Positions 55,643 to 63,490 of a stretch of DNA of 64,000 bases are shown piece after piece. The number at the start of each line of letters is the position of its first letter. The stretch's first letter is position 1. Both the position numbers and the translations under genes were made by a program. Origin of the DNA: Nanosyncoccus sp963544575 (GTDB lineage: Bacteria > Patescibacteriota > Saccharimonadia > Saccharimonadales > Saccharimonadaceae); contig CAUUFZ010000001.1 in NCBI GenBank assembly GCA_963544575.1, positions 124,001 to 188,000 on the forward strand. Direction: 5' to 3'. Under the pieces are notes generated by a model. The model searched no databases and was not told the origin of the DNA. It was given only the letters and a program-made list of their open reading frames with translations.

Positions 55643-57283
55643 ATGAATGAAGCACAAATCCAGGCAGCCAGGCGTGAAAATGAGGAAGAGGCCACCTCTC
55701 GCCGTTCGCTGACCCTTAATATTCCATACCTCGATATGCGCCCACTCGAAGAGCGTCTACCTCTGGTGTTCGGCCTAATTGATATTGCCAAAATGCATAG
55801 CGACTACGTTCTGCCTTTGCAAAAAGGTGGCGCCGGGGAACCATATCAATTCCTCGTCACTTCTCAGACTCCACGTAGCACGATTAAGGATCTCACTGAT
55901 CGTTTTAACGTCAATGGTGACGGCGTCGATTTCTTCTTGATTTCGAATAGTGGTTATCAGGCCATGATGTTGCGCTACGATCCACCGAAAGAAGTGCATT
56001 ATGACGATATTAAAATTGCCAGCGAGGGTGACTCTGAGACTATCGCTTCGGTTTCTCAAACCTTGAACTCCGTCGGTACTGATAAGGTCTTCGATTTCTT
56101 ACTCGATCAGGCAGACAAACTCGGGGCTTCCGATATTCACATCGAAAATCTGCGTGACAATATTCGCATTCGTATGCGTGTCGATGGTATTTTGCACCCA
56201 GTGGCCAATATCGAGCGTGACCGCTACCGTGTCTTCATGGGCGAACTGGGTTCGCGCGCCGGGGTTTCTTCCGCGGCTACCACTCCACAATCCGGCCACA
56301 TGCAAAAAGATATTTTCCGTGACGGCTCTTCACATCTCTTGAATATTCGTGTTGAAACCGTGCCGACTATGTACGGTCAGGATGCTGTGCTTCGTCTCTT
56401 TAATTTCGATGAATCTTTGCTTAATCTCGATCTCTTGGGCCTTTCCGAATCTGAACTTGCCGCTATTCATGATGTGGTTTCACATCCCCGCGGTCTCGTC
56501 CTCATGGTCGGTCCGACCGGTTCTGGTAAATCTACCACGCTTTATTCCATGTTAAATGCCCTAAATAGTACCGATCGCAAGATTATTACTCTCGAGGATC
56601 CGATCGAATATGGTATCTCTGGTGTCTCGCAGATTCCAGTCAATACTACCCAAGGTGGTTCTTTCGCGGATGGCCTCCGTAGTATTCTGCGTCTCGACCC
56701 AGATGTCGTGATGGTGGGTGAGATTCGCGATGCCGATACCGCCAAGACGGCGATTCAGGCTTCAATCACTGGTCACTTGGTACTCAGTTCCTTCCATGCC
56801 AATTCCACCGCCGCCGCCTTTTCCCGTATGATCGACCTCATTGGCACTAATCCGATTTTCTCCAGCTCTATCCGTATGGTAATGGCGCAGCGTCTGGTGC
56901 GTGTGCTTTCCGAAAACAAGAAATCCTACCAGCCGGATGAGGCTACTCGTAAGTATGTCTTGAATGTTCTCTCGAATCTCTCGGACGAGGTGATTAATCA
57001 GCAACTCGGCTTCACTTTTGACCCTAATAATTTTGTACTTTATCAAGCGGTCCCTACTGGTATCGAAGATTCCTTTGGTTACAATGGTCGTAAGGTGATT
57101 ATGGAACAATTAATCGTTACGGAAGAAGTACAAAAATTCATTCGCGGTGATGTCGAAGATATCAATACCGACCTCATCGAAAAAACCGCCCAAAAAGCCG
57201 GTCTTATCACTCTTGAACAAAAAGGTATTTTCGCTTGTCTTCGTGGGGAAACCACTCTCGACGAAGTCTCGCGTGTAATTTAA
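55643..57283 (+). CDS. Type IV pilus assembly/type II secretion ATPase (PilB/GspE family)
   Basis: Hexameric cytoplasmic motor that would drive pilus extension or pseudopilus assembly. 546 aa: an N-terminal region (1-~150), then FLLDQADKLGASDIHIE, Walker A LMVGPTGSGKSTTLYSML, Asp box ITLEDPIEYGISGVSQIPVN, Walker B LRLDPDVVMVGEIRDADTA and His box ITGHLVLSSFHANST. The four-Cys zinc motif that most PilB/GspE carry after the His box is absent; only one Cys remains near the C-terminus. No other pilus genes are in the window. The predicted mRNA is leaderless. The paralog-family gene follows 8 nt later. Confidence 0.92.
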   Translation: MNEAQIQAARRENEEEATSRRSLTLNIPYLDMRPLEERLPLVFGLIDIAKMHSDYVLPLQKGGAGEPYQFLVTSQTPRSTIKDLTDRFNVNGDGVDFFLISNSGYQAMMLRYDPPKEVHYDDIKIASEGDSETIASVSQTLNSVGTDKVFDFLLDQADKLGASDIHIENLRDNIRIRMRVDGILHPVANIERDRYRVFMGELGSRAGVSSAATTPQSGHMQKDIFRDGSSHLLNIRVETVPTMYGQDAVLRLFNFDESLLNLDLLGLSESELAAIHDVVSHPRGLVLMVGPTGSGKSTTLYSMLNALNSTDRKIITLEDPIEYGISGVSQIPVNTTQGGSFADGLRSILRLDPDVVMVGEIRDADTAKTAIQASITGHLVLSSFHANSTAAAFSRMIDLIGTNPIFSSSIRMVMAQRLVRVLSENKKSYQPDEATRKYVLNVLSNLSDEVINQQLGFTFDPNNFVLYQAVPTGIEDSFGYNGRKVIMEQLIVTEEVQKFIRGDVEDINTDLIEKTAQKAGLITLEQKGIFACLRGETTLDEVSRVI

Positions 57284-57291
57284 GGAAAACT

Positions 57292-58167
57292 ATGTCAGAA
57301 GAACCAAATTTCAACCCCCAAGCAGCAGAATCTCAGAACCAGGCTTCAATTAGTCATACCTCCACCGACGACATTTTTTCGCGTCCCTTTGTGCCGGATA
57401 CTCCCGAGGAAGCACCAACTCCCGAAAGCGATTTTGTCGAGCCGACCACCCCTTATGGTACTCCGCCAGAACTACTGGAAAGCATCGATAATTCTAGTGA
57501 GTTGCGCGAAAAGAAAAAGAATAATGCTGAACCGATTGCCCTGGTTGCTTCGATTTTGGCCGTCTTTTTCGCTGGTCTTTCGCTCTATGCTTTTATCGCC
57601 ATGGGTGCCAGTAATGCCAAAAATTCCAAGCTCATCACTAATTTTCAAAACGACCTGAAGCATAGCGACGAAATTATTGCGCAGTATGAATCCGCCACTA
57701 AAACCAAGGTGGTGAGTTCCGATTCTAAGTCTGATGGCTCGGATACTGGTGATAAAAACGAGAAAACTCCGTCCGATCGTAAGCCACAAATCGTCAAGTG
57801 GAATGATCTGAATATTAATTTTAATCAACTCGTCACTACGGTTGGTGATAATTATACTATTACCGGTGGCCGTATTGTTACGAACTCTGACGGTACCAAG
57901 GTCTATGCCAAACTTAGTCGTGTGAAAACCGAAAATAATCCAAACGATCCAAATCCCCTTAATCCGAATCGCACCATTTATTCTGGCGCGGTCTCTACGG
58001 ATATCTACGAGCGCGACCTGCCGGGTGGTTCTTGGAAATATGTCGCACCGTTCGCCACCGAGTCGAAAGAAAAGTGTGATAATTTGCCAAAAAATCTCCA
58101 AGATGCTATTCTCACCCTAGATACTTATGAGCCGACCGATGCTACTAAGTACCAGTGTCAGCTCTGA
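57292..58167 (+). CDS. Membrane-anchored protein, paralog family member 4 (with pilB)
   Basis: 291 aa. A long acidic/Pro-rich N-terminal tail (1-~95), a transmembrane helix (about 97-122, PIALVASILAVFFAGLSLYAFIAMG in part), a short coiled coil (LKHSDEIIAQYESATKTKV) and a C-terminal domain. The coiled coil resembles ESIAKYEEATQTKI of the three proteins around ftsK, and the C-terminal domain shares their pattern: DGTKVYAKLS, YERDLPGGSWKYV, KCDNLPKNLQDAI. It is therefore a divergent fourth member. The ATG at 57292 follows AAGGAAAACT; the longer frame from 57235 lies inside pilB. Co-transcribed with pilB. Confidence 0.8.
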   Translation: MSEEPNFNPQAAESQNQASISHTSTDDIFSRPFVPDTPEEAPTPESDFVEPTTPYGTPPELLESIDNSSELREKKKNNAEPIALVASILAVFFAGLSLYAFIAMGASNAKNSKLITNFQNDLKHSDEIIAQYESATKTKVVSSDSKSDGSDTGDKNEKTPSDRKPQIVKWNDLNINFNQLVTTVGDNYTITGGRIVTNSDGTKVYAKLSRVKTENNPNDPNPLNPNRTIYSGAVSTDIYERDLPGGSWKYVAPFATESKEKCDNLPKNLQDAILTLDTYEPTDATKYQCQL

Positions 58168-58191
58168 CCTCTTCCATTTTCTCTAAAACTA

Positions 58192-58200
58192 TGTTAAAAT
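58192..58200 (+). promoter_or_regulatory. Extended -10 promoter of rplS
   Basis: TGTTAAAAT; gives a ~25-nt leader with AAAGGTAAAAT before the ATG. Confidence 0.55.
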
Positions 58201-58231
58201 AAACCAAGTTTCTAAATAATAAAGGTAAAAT

Positions 58232-58669
58232 ATGAGTTTTCAAATCTTGAAAAATATTGCTGACGCTCAGAAAAAGAAAGCTGTTGTCGATGTTCGCTCT
58301 GGTGATACTGTGAAAGTTACCCAGAAAATCAAAGAAGGCGACAAGTTCCGTTTTCAGGTTTTCGAAGGTGTTGTAATCCGTGTTGATCGTAAAGAATCTC
58401 ACACTGCTCGTATCGTAGTGCGTAAAATCGCCTCTGGTATTGGTGTTGAAAAATCTTTCCTTCTTCACAGCCCATTGGTAGAAAAAATCGAAGTAGTTAA
58501 GCGCGCTAAGGTTCGCCGCAACTACCTCTCTTACCTCCGCCACCGCTCAGGTAAGTCTGCTCGTCTCGTCGCTCGCGACTTTGACCGCGCCGCCGTCAAC
58601 ACTTTGAAAGAAGAAAAAGTTGAAGCTGCTGAAGCCGTCGCTGAAACCGCCGAAGCCACTGAAGCTTAA
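58232..58669 (+). CDS. rplS: 50S ribosomal protein L19 (bL19)
   Basis: Lies at the 30S-50S interface. SFQILKNIADAQKKKAVVDV, RSGDTVKVTQKIKEGDKFRF and RRNYLSYLRHRSGKSARL mark the family. The last ~25 residues are an Ala/Glu/Val-rich tail beyond the usual ~115 aa. Monocistronic with terminator. Confidence 0.96.
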   Translation: MSFQILKNIADAQKKKAVVDVRSGDTVKVTQKIKEGDKFRFQVFEGVVIRVDRKESHTARIVVRKIASGIGVEKSFLLHSPLVEKIEVVKRAKVRRNYLSYLRHRSGKSARLVARDFDRAAVNTLKEEKVEAAEAVAETAEATEA

Positions 58670-58671
58670 TT

Positions 58672-58702
58672 AAAAAGACAATCCCGCAAGGGATTGTTTT
58701 TT
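58672..58702. terminator. Intrinsic terminator between rplS and rnhB-yraN
   Basis: Stem AAACAATCCC-type/GGGATTGTTT, loop GCAA, T-run; A-tract on the other strand. Confidence 0.8.
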
Positions 58703-58707
58703 GTTAA

Positions 58708-59706
58708 TTATTCGTCAAGCTCGAACCACTCTTCCAGCTTAAAGTCCTTTCCGACTGCCGCCACCGCCAAAATCGGTGTAAAGTCGGCATATTCCGGATG
58801 TGTCGCTAGGAATCCTGCTACCGCCAGATGCATTTTTTGCTGTTTTTTCTTATCAATAAAATCTAACCCCGCACCGAAATCACTACCTCCCCGGTATTTT
58901 ACCTCTGTGAAGTAAAGTGCTTTATCCTTCTTGGAAATAATATCTACCTCAAATAATTTTGTTTTATAATTTCTCGCGACAATTTCATGACCAGATGTCT
59001 CTAGGTAATCCACTACGACTTGTTCGCCCCGATCACCCAGCTGCTTGCTAGTAATCTTGTTTGCGATCATCTGCCCACCCTGGTCGCCCAGTTGTTTGGT
59101 GGTAATTTTATTTTCGGCAATTTCTCGCACCGGGCGAAAACTACGGCGATGTTCTGGGGTGAGACCGAATTCCTCCATGGCTTTTTGGTGCGCCGCCGTA
59201 CCATAGCCGACGTGCTTGCCGAAGCCATATCCTGGATAAACTGCGTCTAATTCCGCCATATATTTATCTCGTTCCACTTTCGCGAGAATACTGGCGGCCG
59301 AAATTTCCTTGACTAGAAAATCGCCTTTCTTTAAAGTCGAGACATATTTTTCTAGCTTCGTCCCCACCAAAAAATTCATCGTCCCGTCGATAATAATTTC
59401 CGAAAAGGGAACCTTGGTCTTTTGAATTTGCTCCACCGCTCGTCTAGTCGCGAGCCTCAAGGCCTCGCTCAGTCCCACCTCATCTATCTCCGCACTACTC
59501 ACCCAACCAGCTGCAGTCGCCAAAGCCTTTTCTTTAATCAAAACATAAAGTTCTTCGCGACGTTTGGCGGATAATTTTTTCGAATCGGTCAGTTTTTCAA
59601 TCCATTCTGCATTCTCGGAATTTTGCCAGTCGCCCAAAACACAGGCGCCAATCACCAGTGGCCCCGCATATGGACCGCGCCCCACTTCATCAATTCCTAA
59701 AATCAT
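58708..59706 (-). CDS. rnhB: Ribonuclease HII fused to YraN/UPF0102 endonuclease-like domain
   Basis: The N-terminal RNase HII (1-~205) removes ribonucleotides and RNA primers from DNA: MILGIDEVGRGPYAGPLVIG with the DEVGRG active site, AASILAKVERDKYMAELD and FGKHVGYGTAAHQKAMEEFG. The C-terminal YraN domain (about 220-332) has the PD-(D/E)xK-like FEVDIISKKDKALYFTEVKYR. The genes are neighbours in many bacteria but fused here. The junction has a duplication: NKITTKQLGDQGGQMIA then NKITSKQLGDRGEQVVV. The ATG has GGAG 7 nt upstream. Confidence 0.93.
   Translation of the reverse strand: MILGIDEVGRGPYAGPLVIGACVLGDWQNSENAEWIEKLTDSKKLSAKRREELYVLIKEKALATAAGWVSSAEIDEVGLSEALRLATRRAVEQIQKTKVPFSEIIIDGTMNFLVGTKLEKYVSTLKKGDFLVKEISAASILAKVERDKYMAELDAVYPGYGFGKHVGYGTAAHQKAMEEFGLTPEHRRSFRPVREIAENKITTKQLGDQGGQMIANKITSKQLGDRGEQVVVDYLETSGHEIVARNYKTKLFEVDIISKKDKALYFTEVKYRGGSDFGAGLDFIDKKKQQKMHLAVAGFLATHPEYADFTPILAVAAVGKDFKLEEWFELDE
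59030..59135 (-). repeat. In-frame ~51-bp duplication at the RNase HII/YraN junction
   Basis: Two imperfect copies of the segment coding NKIT(T/S)KQLGD(Q/R)G. Only the second continues into the YraN fold, so the first serves as an added linker. Confidence 0.7.
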
Positions 59707-59796
59707 GGCTTAGCTCCAGATATATTTTTGCATTCTTAAAACCCCCGAATCACTTTGGTGACTATTTTGTTTTTACTTCCAAATGGACTTTAGAGA

Positions 59797-60795
59797 TTAT
59801 TTACTAACATTGAAGCGAAATTCCACAATATCGCCGTCTTCCATCACGTAGGTCTTGCCTACGGTGGCGAGTTTTCCGGCGGCTTTCACTGCTTGCTCGC
59901 TGCCTAGTGCTACTAGGTCATCATATTTCATCACATTCGCCGCGATAAAGCCTCTTTGGAAATCAGTATGAATCGTCCCGGCCGCCTCTGGTGCAGTCGC
60001 GCCCTTTTTGATGGTCCAAGCTCGCACTTCTTTCTTGCCAGCCGTCAGGAAAGATTGCAAACCCAAGGTGTCATAAGCGGCAATGATTAGCTCCGATAGG
60101 GCATCGTGGTCCACGCCGTAACTACTGAGAAAATCTTTCTTCTCTGCCAAGGTCATCCCCACCATTTCTTCTTCGAGTTTTGCATTCACAAAAACCGCCT
60201 GATTCGGTGCCACTAAGGCACGCATCTCATTTTTCAGCTCTTCGTTAGTTAATTCACTTTCGTCCACATTGAACATGTAAATCACTGGCTTCTCGGTAAG
60301 GTATGGAATTTTTTCTTCCTGTTCCTTATTTTTCTTGCGCTTCGCTTCCACTTTTTCGCGAGTTTCGAGGTCGGCTAATTCCAGCTCGGTTTGAATAATT
60401 TCAATATCTTGCTTCGGGTTCACTTCCGCAGCCGTGTTCGAATCTTTCGAGACGTGCAAAATATCGTCGTTCTTAAAGACGCGTACCACGTGGCAGATAA
60501 TCTGGCATTCACGGATATGAGCGAGGAATTTATTGCCCAGGCCTTCACCTTTCGAGGCCCCTTCGACTAGCCCCGCAATATCGACAAACTCCACGGTGGC
60601 CGGAATCACTTTTTCGGTTTCATACATTTTGGCCAAAACATCGAGGCGAGTATCTGGCACTGGCACAATCCCTACATTTGGTTCAATCGTGGCAAAAGGA
60701 TAATTCGCCGCCAAAGCGTGCGCATTAGTTAAGGCATTAAAAAGCGTTGATTTTCCTACATTCGGTAGCCCCACAATTCCAATCTTCAAATTCAA
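59797..60795 (-). CDS. ychF: Redox-regulated ATPase/GTPase YchF (Obg family)
   Basis: Ribosome-associated P-loop NTPase with ATP preference. LKIGIVGLPNVGKSTLFNAL (G1), ANYPFATIEPNVGIVPVPD (switch), VDIAGLVEGASKGEGLGNKF (G3), YMFNVDE in place of the usual NKxD, and the C-terminal TGS domain. The frame is open from a TTG at 60801, but AAGGAG lies only 2 nt before it. The TTG at 60795 has 8-nt spacing and gives the family N-terminus MNLKIGIV, so it is chosen. An extended -10 (TGCTATAAT) lies at 60835-60843 on the minus strand. Confidence 0.95.
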   Translation of the reverse strand: MNLKIGIVGLPNVGKSTLFNALTNAHALAANYPFATIEPNVGIVPVPDTRLDVLAKMYETEKVIPATVEFVDIAGLVEGASKGEGLGNKFLAHIRECQIICHVVRVFKNDDILHVSKDSNTAAEVNPKQDIEIIQTELELADLETREKVEAKRKKNKEQEEKIPYLTEKPVIYMFNVDESELTNEELKNEMRALVAPNQAVFVNAKLEEEMVGMTLAEKKDFLSSYGVDHDALSELIIAAYDTLGLQSFLTAGKKEVRAWTIKKGATAPEAAGTIHTDFQRGFIAANVMKYDDLVALGSEQAVKAAGKLATVGKTYVMEDGDIVEFRFNVSK

Positions 60796-60874
60796 AATCA
60801 ATACTCCTTAAATTTATAGTTTCTTCTCTGTTAATTATAGCATGTAATAAAAATTAAAATAACGTAATCTAAAG

Positions 60875-60903
60875 TTGACAATTAATAGCTATTGGTGTAA
60901 CAT
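60875..60903 (+). promoter_or_regulatory. Strong promoter-like sequence in a gene-free gap
   Basis: Consensus TTGACA, 17 nt, TAACAT. No plus-strand protein gene follows; a short hairpin-rich stretch does. Confidence 0.55.
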
Positions 60904-60909
60904 AAAAAC

Positions 60910-60966
60910 ATATTCGGGAATACCCGCCATCCCCTCATCCTTTATGGTTGAGGGCATATTTTTTAC
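60910..60966 (+). ncRNA. Candidate ~57-nt small RNA
   Basis: Begins ~7 nt after TAACAT, contains CGGG-AATA-CCCG (60915-60926) and ends with CCCTCA/TGAGGG (60932-60954) followed by CATATTTTTTA, a terminator-like end. No open frame of use. The 3' part overlaps the end of the minus-strand mazF-like gene, so antisense action on it is possible. Confidence 0.4.
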
Positions 60967-61352
60967 CGGTATAATTGTAGAAAAGCTTTCTTGACTATAG
61001 ATAAATCAGATAGTGGTATTTGACCTATCTTAGAATGAAGCCTTGATACACTCATTACTCTTGCTTGACACAAAGCTGCATATTCATCTTTTGATAGGAA
61101 ATTAAATTTAGCGTACCAGGATCCGCTTTTAATTTGTGAGGTTAATGGAATACCCATGAAGCCAAATTTACTAAGTTTACGCATTATTAAGACTGGTCGC
61201 GTAAAACGAACACTCTTCCCATTAATTTCTACTCCAACATTCTCTCCAAAACTACACCACCAGATTTCACCTTCCGTTATTCTAGGTATCTTATTGTTGA
61301 AATGCAGTTTCTTTTTAAGACCAATCCATTCATCGAATAGTTTGTCTTTCAT
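60963..61352 (-). CDS. PemK/MazF-family toxin-like protein (solitary)
   Basis: 129 aa. RITEGEIWWCSFGENVGVEI, RPVLIMRKLSKFGFMGIPLT and ARVMSVSRLHSKIGQI correspond to the MazF/PemK fold with its catalytic-region Arg and Ser/Thr. Members are mRNA interferases. A ~25-residue N-terminal extension precedes the core. No MazE-type antitoxin gene is adjacent on either side, so it is solitary or uses an unlinked partner. An extended -10 (TGTTATAAT) ends 7 nt before the ATG. Confidence 0.8.
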   Translation of the reverse strand: MKDKLFDEWIGLKKKLHFNNKIPRITEGEIWWCSFGENVGVEINGKSVRFTRPVLIMRKLSKFGFMGIPLTSQIKSGSWYAKFNFLSKDEYAALCQARVMSVSRLHSKIGQIPLSDLSIVKKAFLQLYR

Positions 61353-61359
61353 AATTAGT

Positions 61360-61368
61360 ATTATAACA
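61360..61368 (-). promoter_or_regulatory. Extended -10 promoter of the mazF-like gene (leaderless)
   Basis: Minus strand TGTTATAAT, 7 nt before the ATG. Confidence 0.65.
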
Positions 61369-61385
61369 CTAATCAGTAACAGAAG

Positions 61386-62087
61386 TTACCTTGTTTCGTT
61401 TTTCAGAATCTCTAAAAACTCCTCATTCATCGCAGCCGCATGAAAACCAGGCTCGCTCTTCACTATCGCCCCGGCTTGCTTGGCTAAGAATAATCCTGGT
61501 TCAAAGTCCCAAGGGTTTTCTGCTCGAAAACTCACCCCATGCATTCTTCCGGCTGCCAGAAACGCAAAAGCCACGCAGGCTGCCCCGAATACGCGGTGAG
61601 TCGAACCGTATTTCTGCATTCTGGTCGCCGCCTCGATTACGTCTCCGCCAATCACCGCATAAAATGCATTTAGAACCGGCACTTCACGTACCGAAATTTT
61701 CTCTCCATTCAGATAAGCGCCACTTTCATCGGCAAAATAAAATTCCTTCAGCGCCGGCATGTTGATTACGCTTGCGATTATCTCTCTGTTTTTACGGCAG
61801 GCCACCTGAATCCCCCAAAGTGGCAAACCATTCGCGAAATTTTTCGTCCCGTCAATCGGATCGATAATGAAGCAATTATCCGAGAGTTCATTATCCGCAT
61901 TAAATTCTTCACTAATAATTGCAAAATCCGGATATTCCGCCTGGATTTTTTCAATCAAAAATTTCTCCACCAGATAATCTGCGTCCGTCACCAAATCCCC
62001 CTCGGATCCCTTGGCATAAACTGCAAAATCTTGTGACAATAACCCCTCGGCTTCGCGCACAATGCGCTGTATGAATTCGCCTTCCAT
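61386..62087 (-). CDS. Inositol monophosphatase family protein (SuhB/CysQ-like)
   Basis: Mg-dependent phosphatase for small phosphorylated substrates (inositol phosphate, PAP or similar). Metal-binding motifs AIISEEFN (Glu), FIIDPIDGTKNFANGLPLWG (DPIDGT) and ENPWDFEPGLFLAKQAGA (WDxxPG) are all present. 233 aa is slightly short. The specific substrate cannot be read from the sequence. An extended -10 TGCTATAAT ends 7 nt before the ATG. Divergent from the next gene. Confidence 0.9.
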   Translation of the reverse strand: MEGEFIQRIVREAEGLLSQDFAVYAKGSEGDLVTDADYLVEKFLIEKIQAEYPDFAIISEEFNADNELSDNCFIIDPIDGTKNFANGLPLWGIQVACRKNREIIASVINMPALKEFYFADESGAYLNGEKISVREVPVLNAFYAVIGGDVIEAATRMQKYGSTHRVFGAACVAFAFLAAGRMHGVSFRAENPWDFEPGLFLAKQAGAIVKSEPGFHAAAMNEEFLEILKNETR

Positions 62088-62094
62088 AGTTATT

Positions 62095-62115
62095 ATTATA
62101 GCATTCTGTTATTAT
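62095..62115. promoter_or_regulatory. Back-to-back leaderless promoters in a 34-bp gap
   Basis: Minus -10 TGCTATAAT (62095-62103), 7 nt before its ATG; plus -10 TGTTATTAT (62107-62115), 6 nt before its ATG. The -35 region of each lies in or beyond the other's start codon. Confidence 0.6.
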
Positions 62116-62121
62116 ATAACC

Positions 62122-62805
62122 ATGAACACTATCGATCCGGCCGTGCTTTCCAAATCTCAGCAGCAAATTCTTTATGTCGATCCGGCCGTGCTTTCCGATT
62201 TTCAGCGTCAAATCTTTCAACTCGAGCGTGATAATACTTCGGAATTAATTCATTTTGAACGGGGAACTACGCCGATTTTGCTTTCTGCCCCGCATACTGC
62301 AAATTTTCTTAAAGAAGATGGTAATTTTAAAATGCGTGAAGGCTACACTAAGGCCATTGTAAAATATCTGACGAAAAAAACCGGTGCCTTCCTCATGATT
62401 AAAGAAAATTCTGATGGTATTGATCCGAATAAACCAGAAATGGAAAAATATAAGCGCCGCCTTCTTGAAATTATTGAGCAATATCAAATTCAACTCGTCT
62501 TAGATATTCATGGCGCCGCCTCGCATCATGATTTTGCAATCGAAATTGGCTCACTCGATGGCGTAAGTGCTAAGAATCAAACCATCGAATCCTTAAAAAC
62601 CGCTCTAAAAAATCAGGGAATTGCGTCAGTCTCCGAAAATAGCCCGTTTAAGGGCGGCGGTATCACCAAAACCGTCCATGGAAATACCAATATTGAAGTT
62701 TTGCAGCTCGAAATTAACCGTAATTATCGTGACCTGACTCATCCAGAAAGGCTCTTTCACCTCTGTCAATCGCTCGAAAAATTCCTCAAAAGTTTTCCAC
62801 AATAA
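62122..62805 (+). CDS. N-formylglutamate amidohydrolase-like protein
   Basis: Zinc-peptidase-like fold of the FGase superfamily. TPILLSAPHTANFLKEDGN, IQLVLDIHGAASHHDFAIEI and LQLEINRNYRD match the conserved His, HGA and Glu-Asn-Arg segments. 227 aa. The N-terminus has an in-frame ~42-bp duplication giving DPAVLSKSQQQI then DPAVLSDFQRQI. The ATG at 62122 is chosen over an upstream frame-open start at 62062, which lies inside the divergent gene. The true substrate (formyl-glutamate, another amide, or a peptide) is not evident. Confidence 0.8.
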   Translation: MNTIDPAVLSKSQQQILYVDPAVLSDFQRQIFQLERDNTSELIHFERGTTPILLSAPHTANFLKEDGNFKMREGYTKAIVKYLTKKTGAFLMIKENSDGIDPNKPEMEKYKRRLLEIIEQYQIQLVLDIHGAASHHDFAIEIGSLDGVSAKNQTIESLKTALKNQGIASVSENSPFKGGGITKTVHGNTNIEVLQLEINRNYRDLTHPERLFHLCQSLEKFLKSFPQ

Positions 62806-62832
62806 AATTCAATTAAATTCCCGTAAAATCTA

Positions 62833-62861
62833 TTGACGACTAAGCATTAGCATGATAAATT
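62833..62861 (+). promoter_or_regulatory. Promoter of the first secreted surface protein
   Basis: TTGACG, 17 nt, TAAATT; leader ~60 nt with AAAGGAAATATT before the ATG. Confidence 0.6.
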
Positions 62862-62929
62862 AGTAATAACTTGAAGGTCAATACAAGTAAAAAACAAAAA
62901 AACTATTAATATTTAATAAAGGAAATATT

Positions 62930-63472
62930 ATGACAAAATATGCAAAAATCATGGCAACTTTCGGCGTCTTAGCTGGACTTGGTGTCGCTTCACTCCCACT
63001 AGCAACCTTTGCTGCTAACAACTCTGAAACCACCGTTAAGGTTACCGTTCAAGAAGGTATCTCTATCGCTAACGATAATGCTACCGCTGATGCTGGTAAC
63101 AAAACCCCAGGTGAAGCTGGTACTGCCACTTCTAACCTTACCGCTGCTACTAACAACGCTGCTGGTCTTAAGATTACCGTTAAAGATAAAGATGAAGACA
63201 CTTCCCTCCGCGCTGCTGGTATCACCGGTTCTGTCGCTGGTGTAGACTTCATCCCAACCGCCGCTTCTGGTACCGGTTCTTGGAGCCTCAAGGGTGGTGA
63301 TCTCGTAGCTGACACCGCTATGGTTAAGAATTCTGAAACCGCTCTCGTAGTTAAGAACACTACCGGCCCTTCAACTGAAGCTGTTGCTATGACTTACCGC
63401 ATCGAACCAGGTGCAGCACAACGCCAAGGTACCTACGAAGACGTTATCGTTTACACTGTTACCAAGAACTAA
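62930..63472 (+). CDS. Secreted surface protein, tandem paralog 1
   Basis: 180 aa. A signal peptide (MTKYAKIMATFGVLAGLGVA, cleavage after about residue 28, TFAA/NN) is followed by a beta-rich Ala/Thr/Gly/Val domain (SETTVKVTVQEGISI, AAGLKITVKDKDEDTSL, YEDVIVYTVTKN). No anchor or sorting signal is visible. The codons are GC-rich and repetitive, as in highly expressed genes. Alignable with the following gene, so a duplicated pair. WxL-type or pilin-like roles are possible but not shown. Confidence 0.85.
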   Translation: MTKYAKIMATFGVLAGLGVASLPLATFAANNSETTVKVTVQEGISIANDNATADAGNKTPGEAGTATSNLTAATNNAAGLKITVKDKDEDTSLRAAGITGSVAGVDFIPTAASGTGSWSLKGGDLVADTAMVKNSETALVVKNTTGPSTEAVAMTYRIEPGAAQRQGTYEDVIVYTVTKN

Positions 63473-63490
63473 TTTCCTGTATTGACTGAT

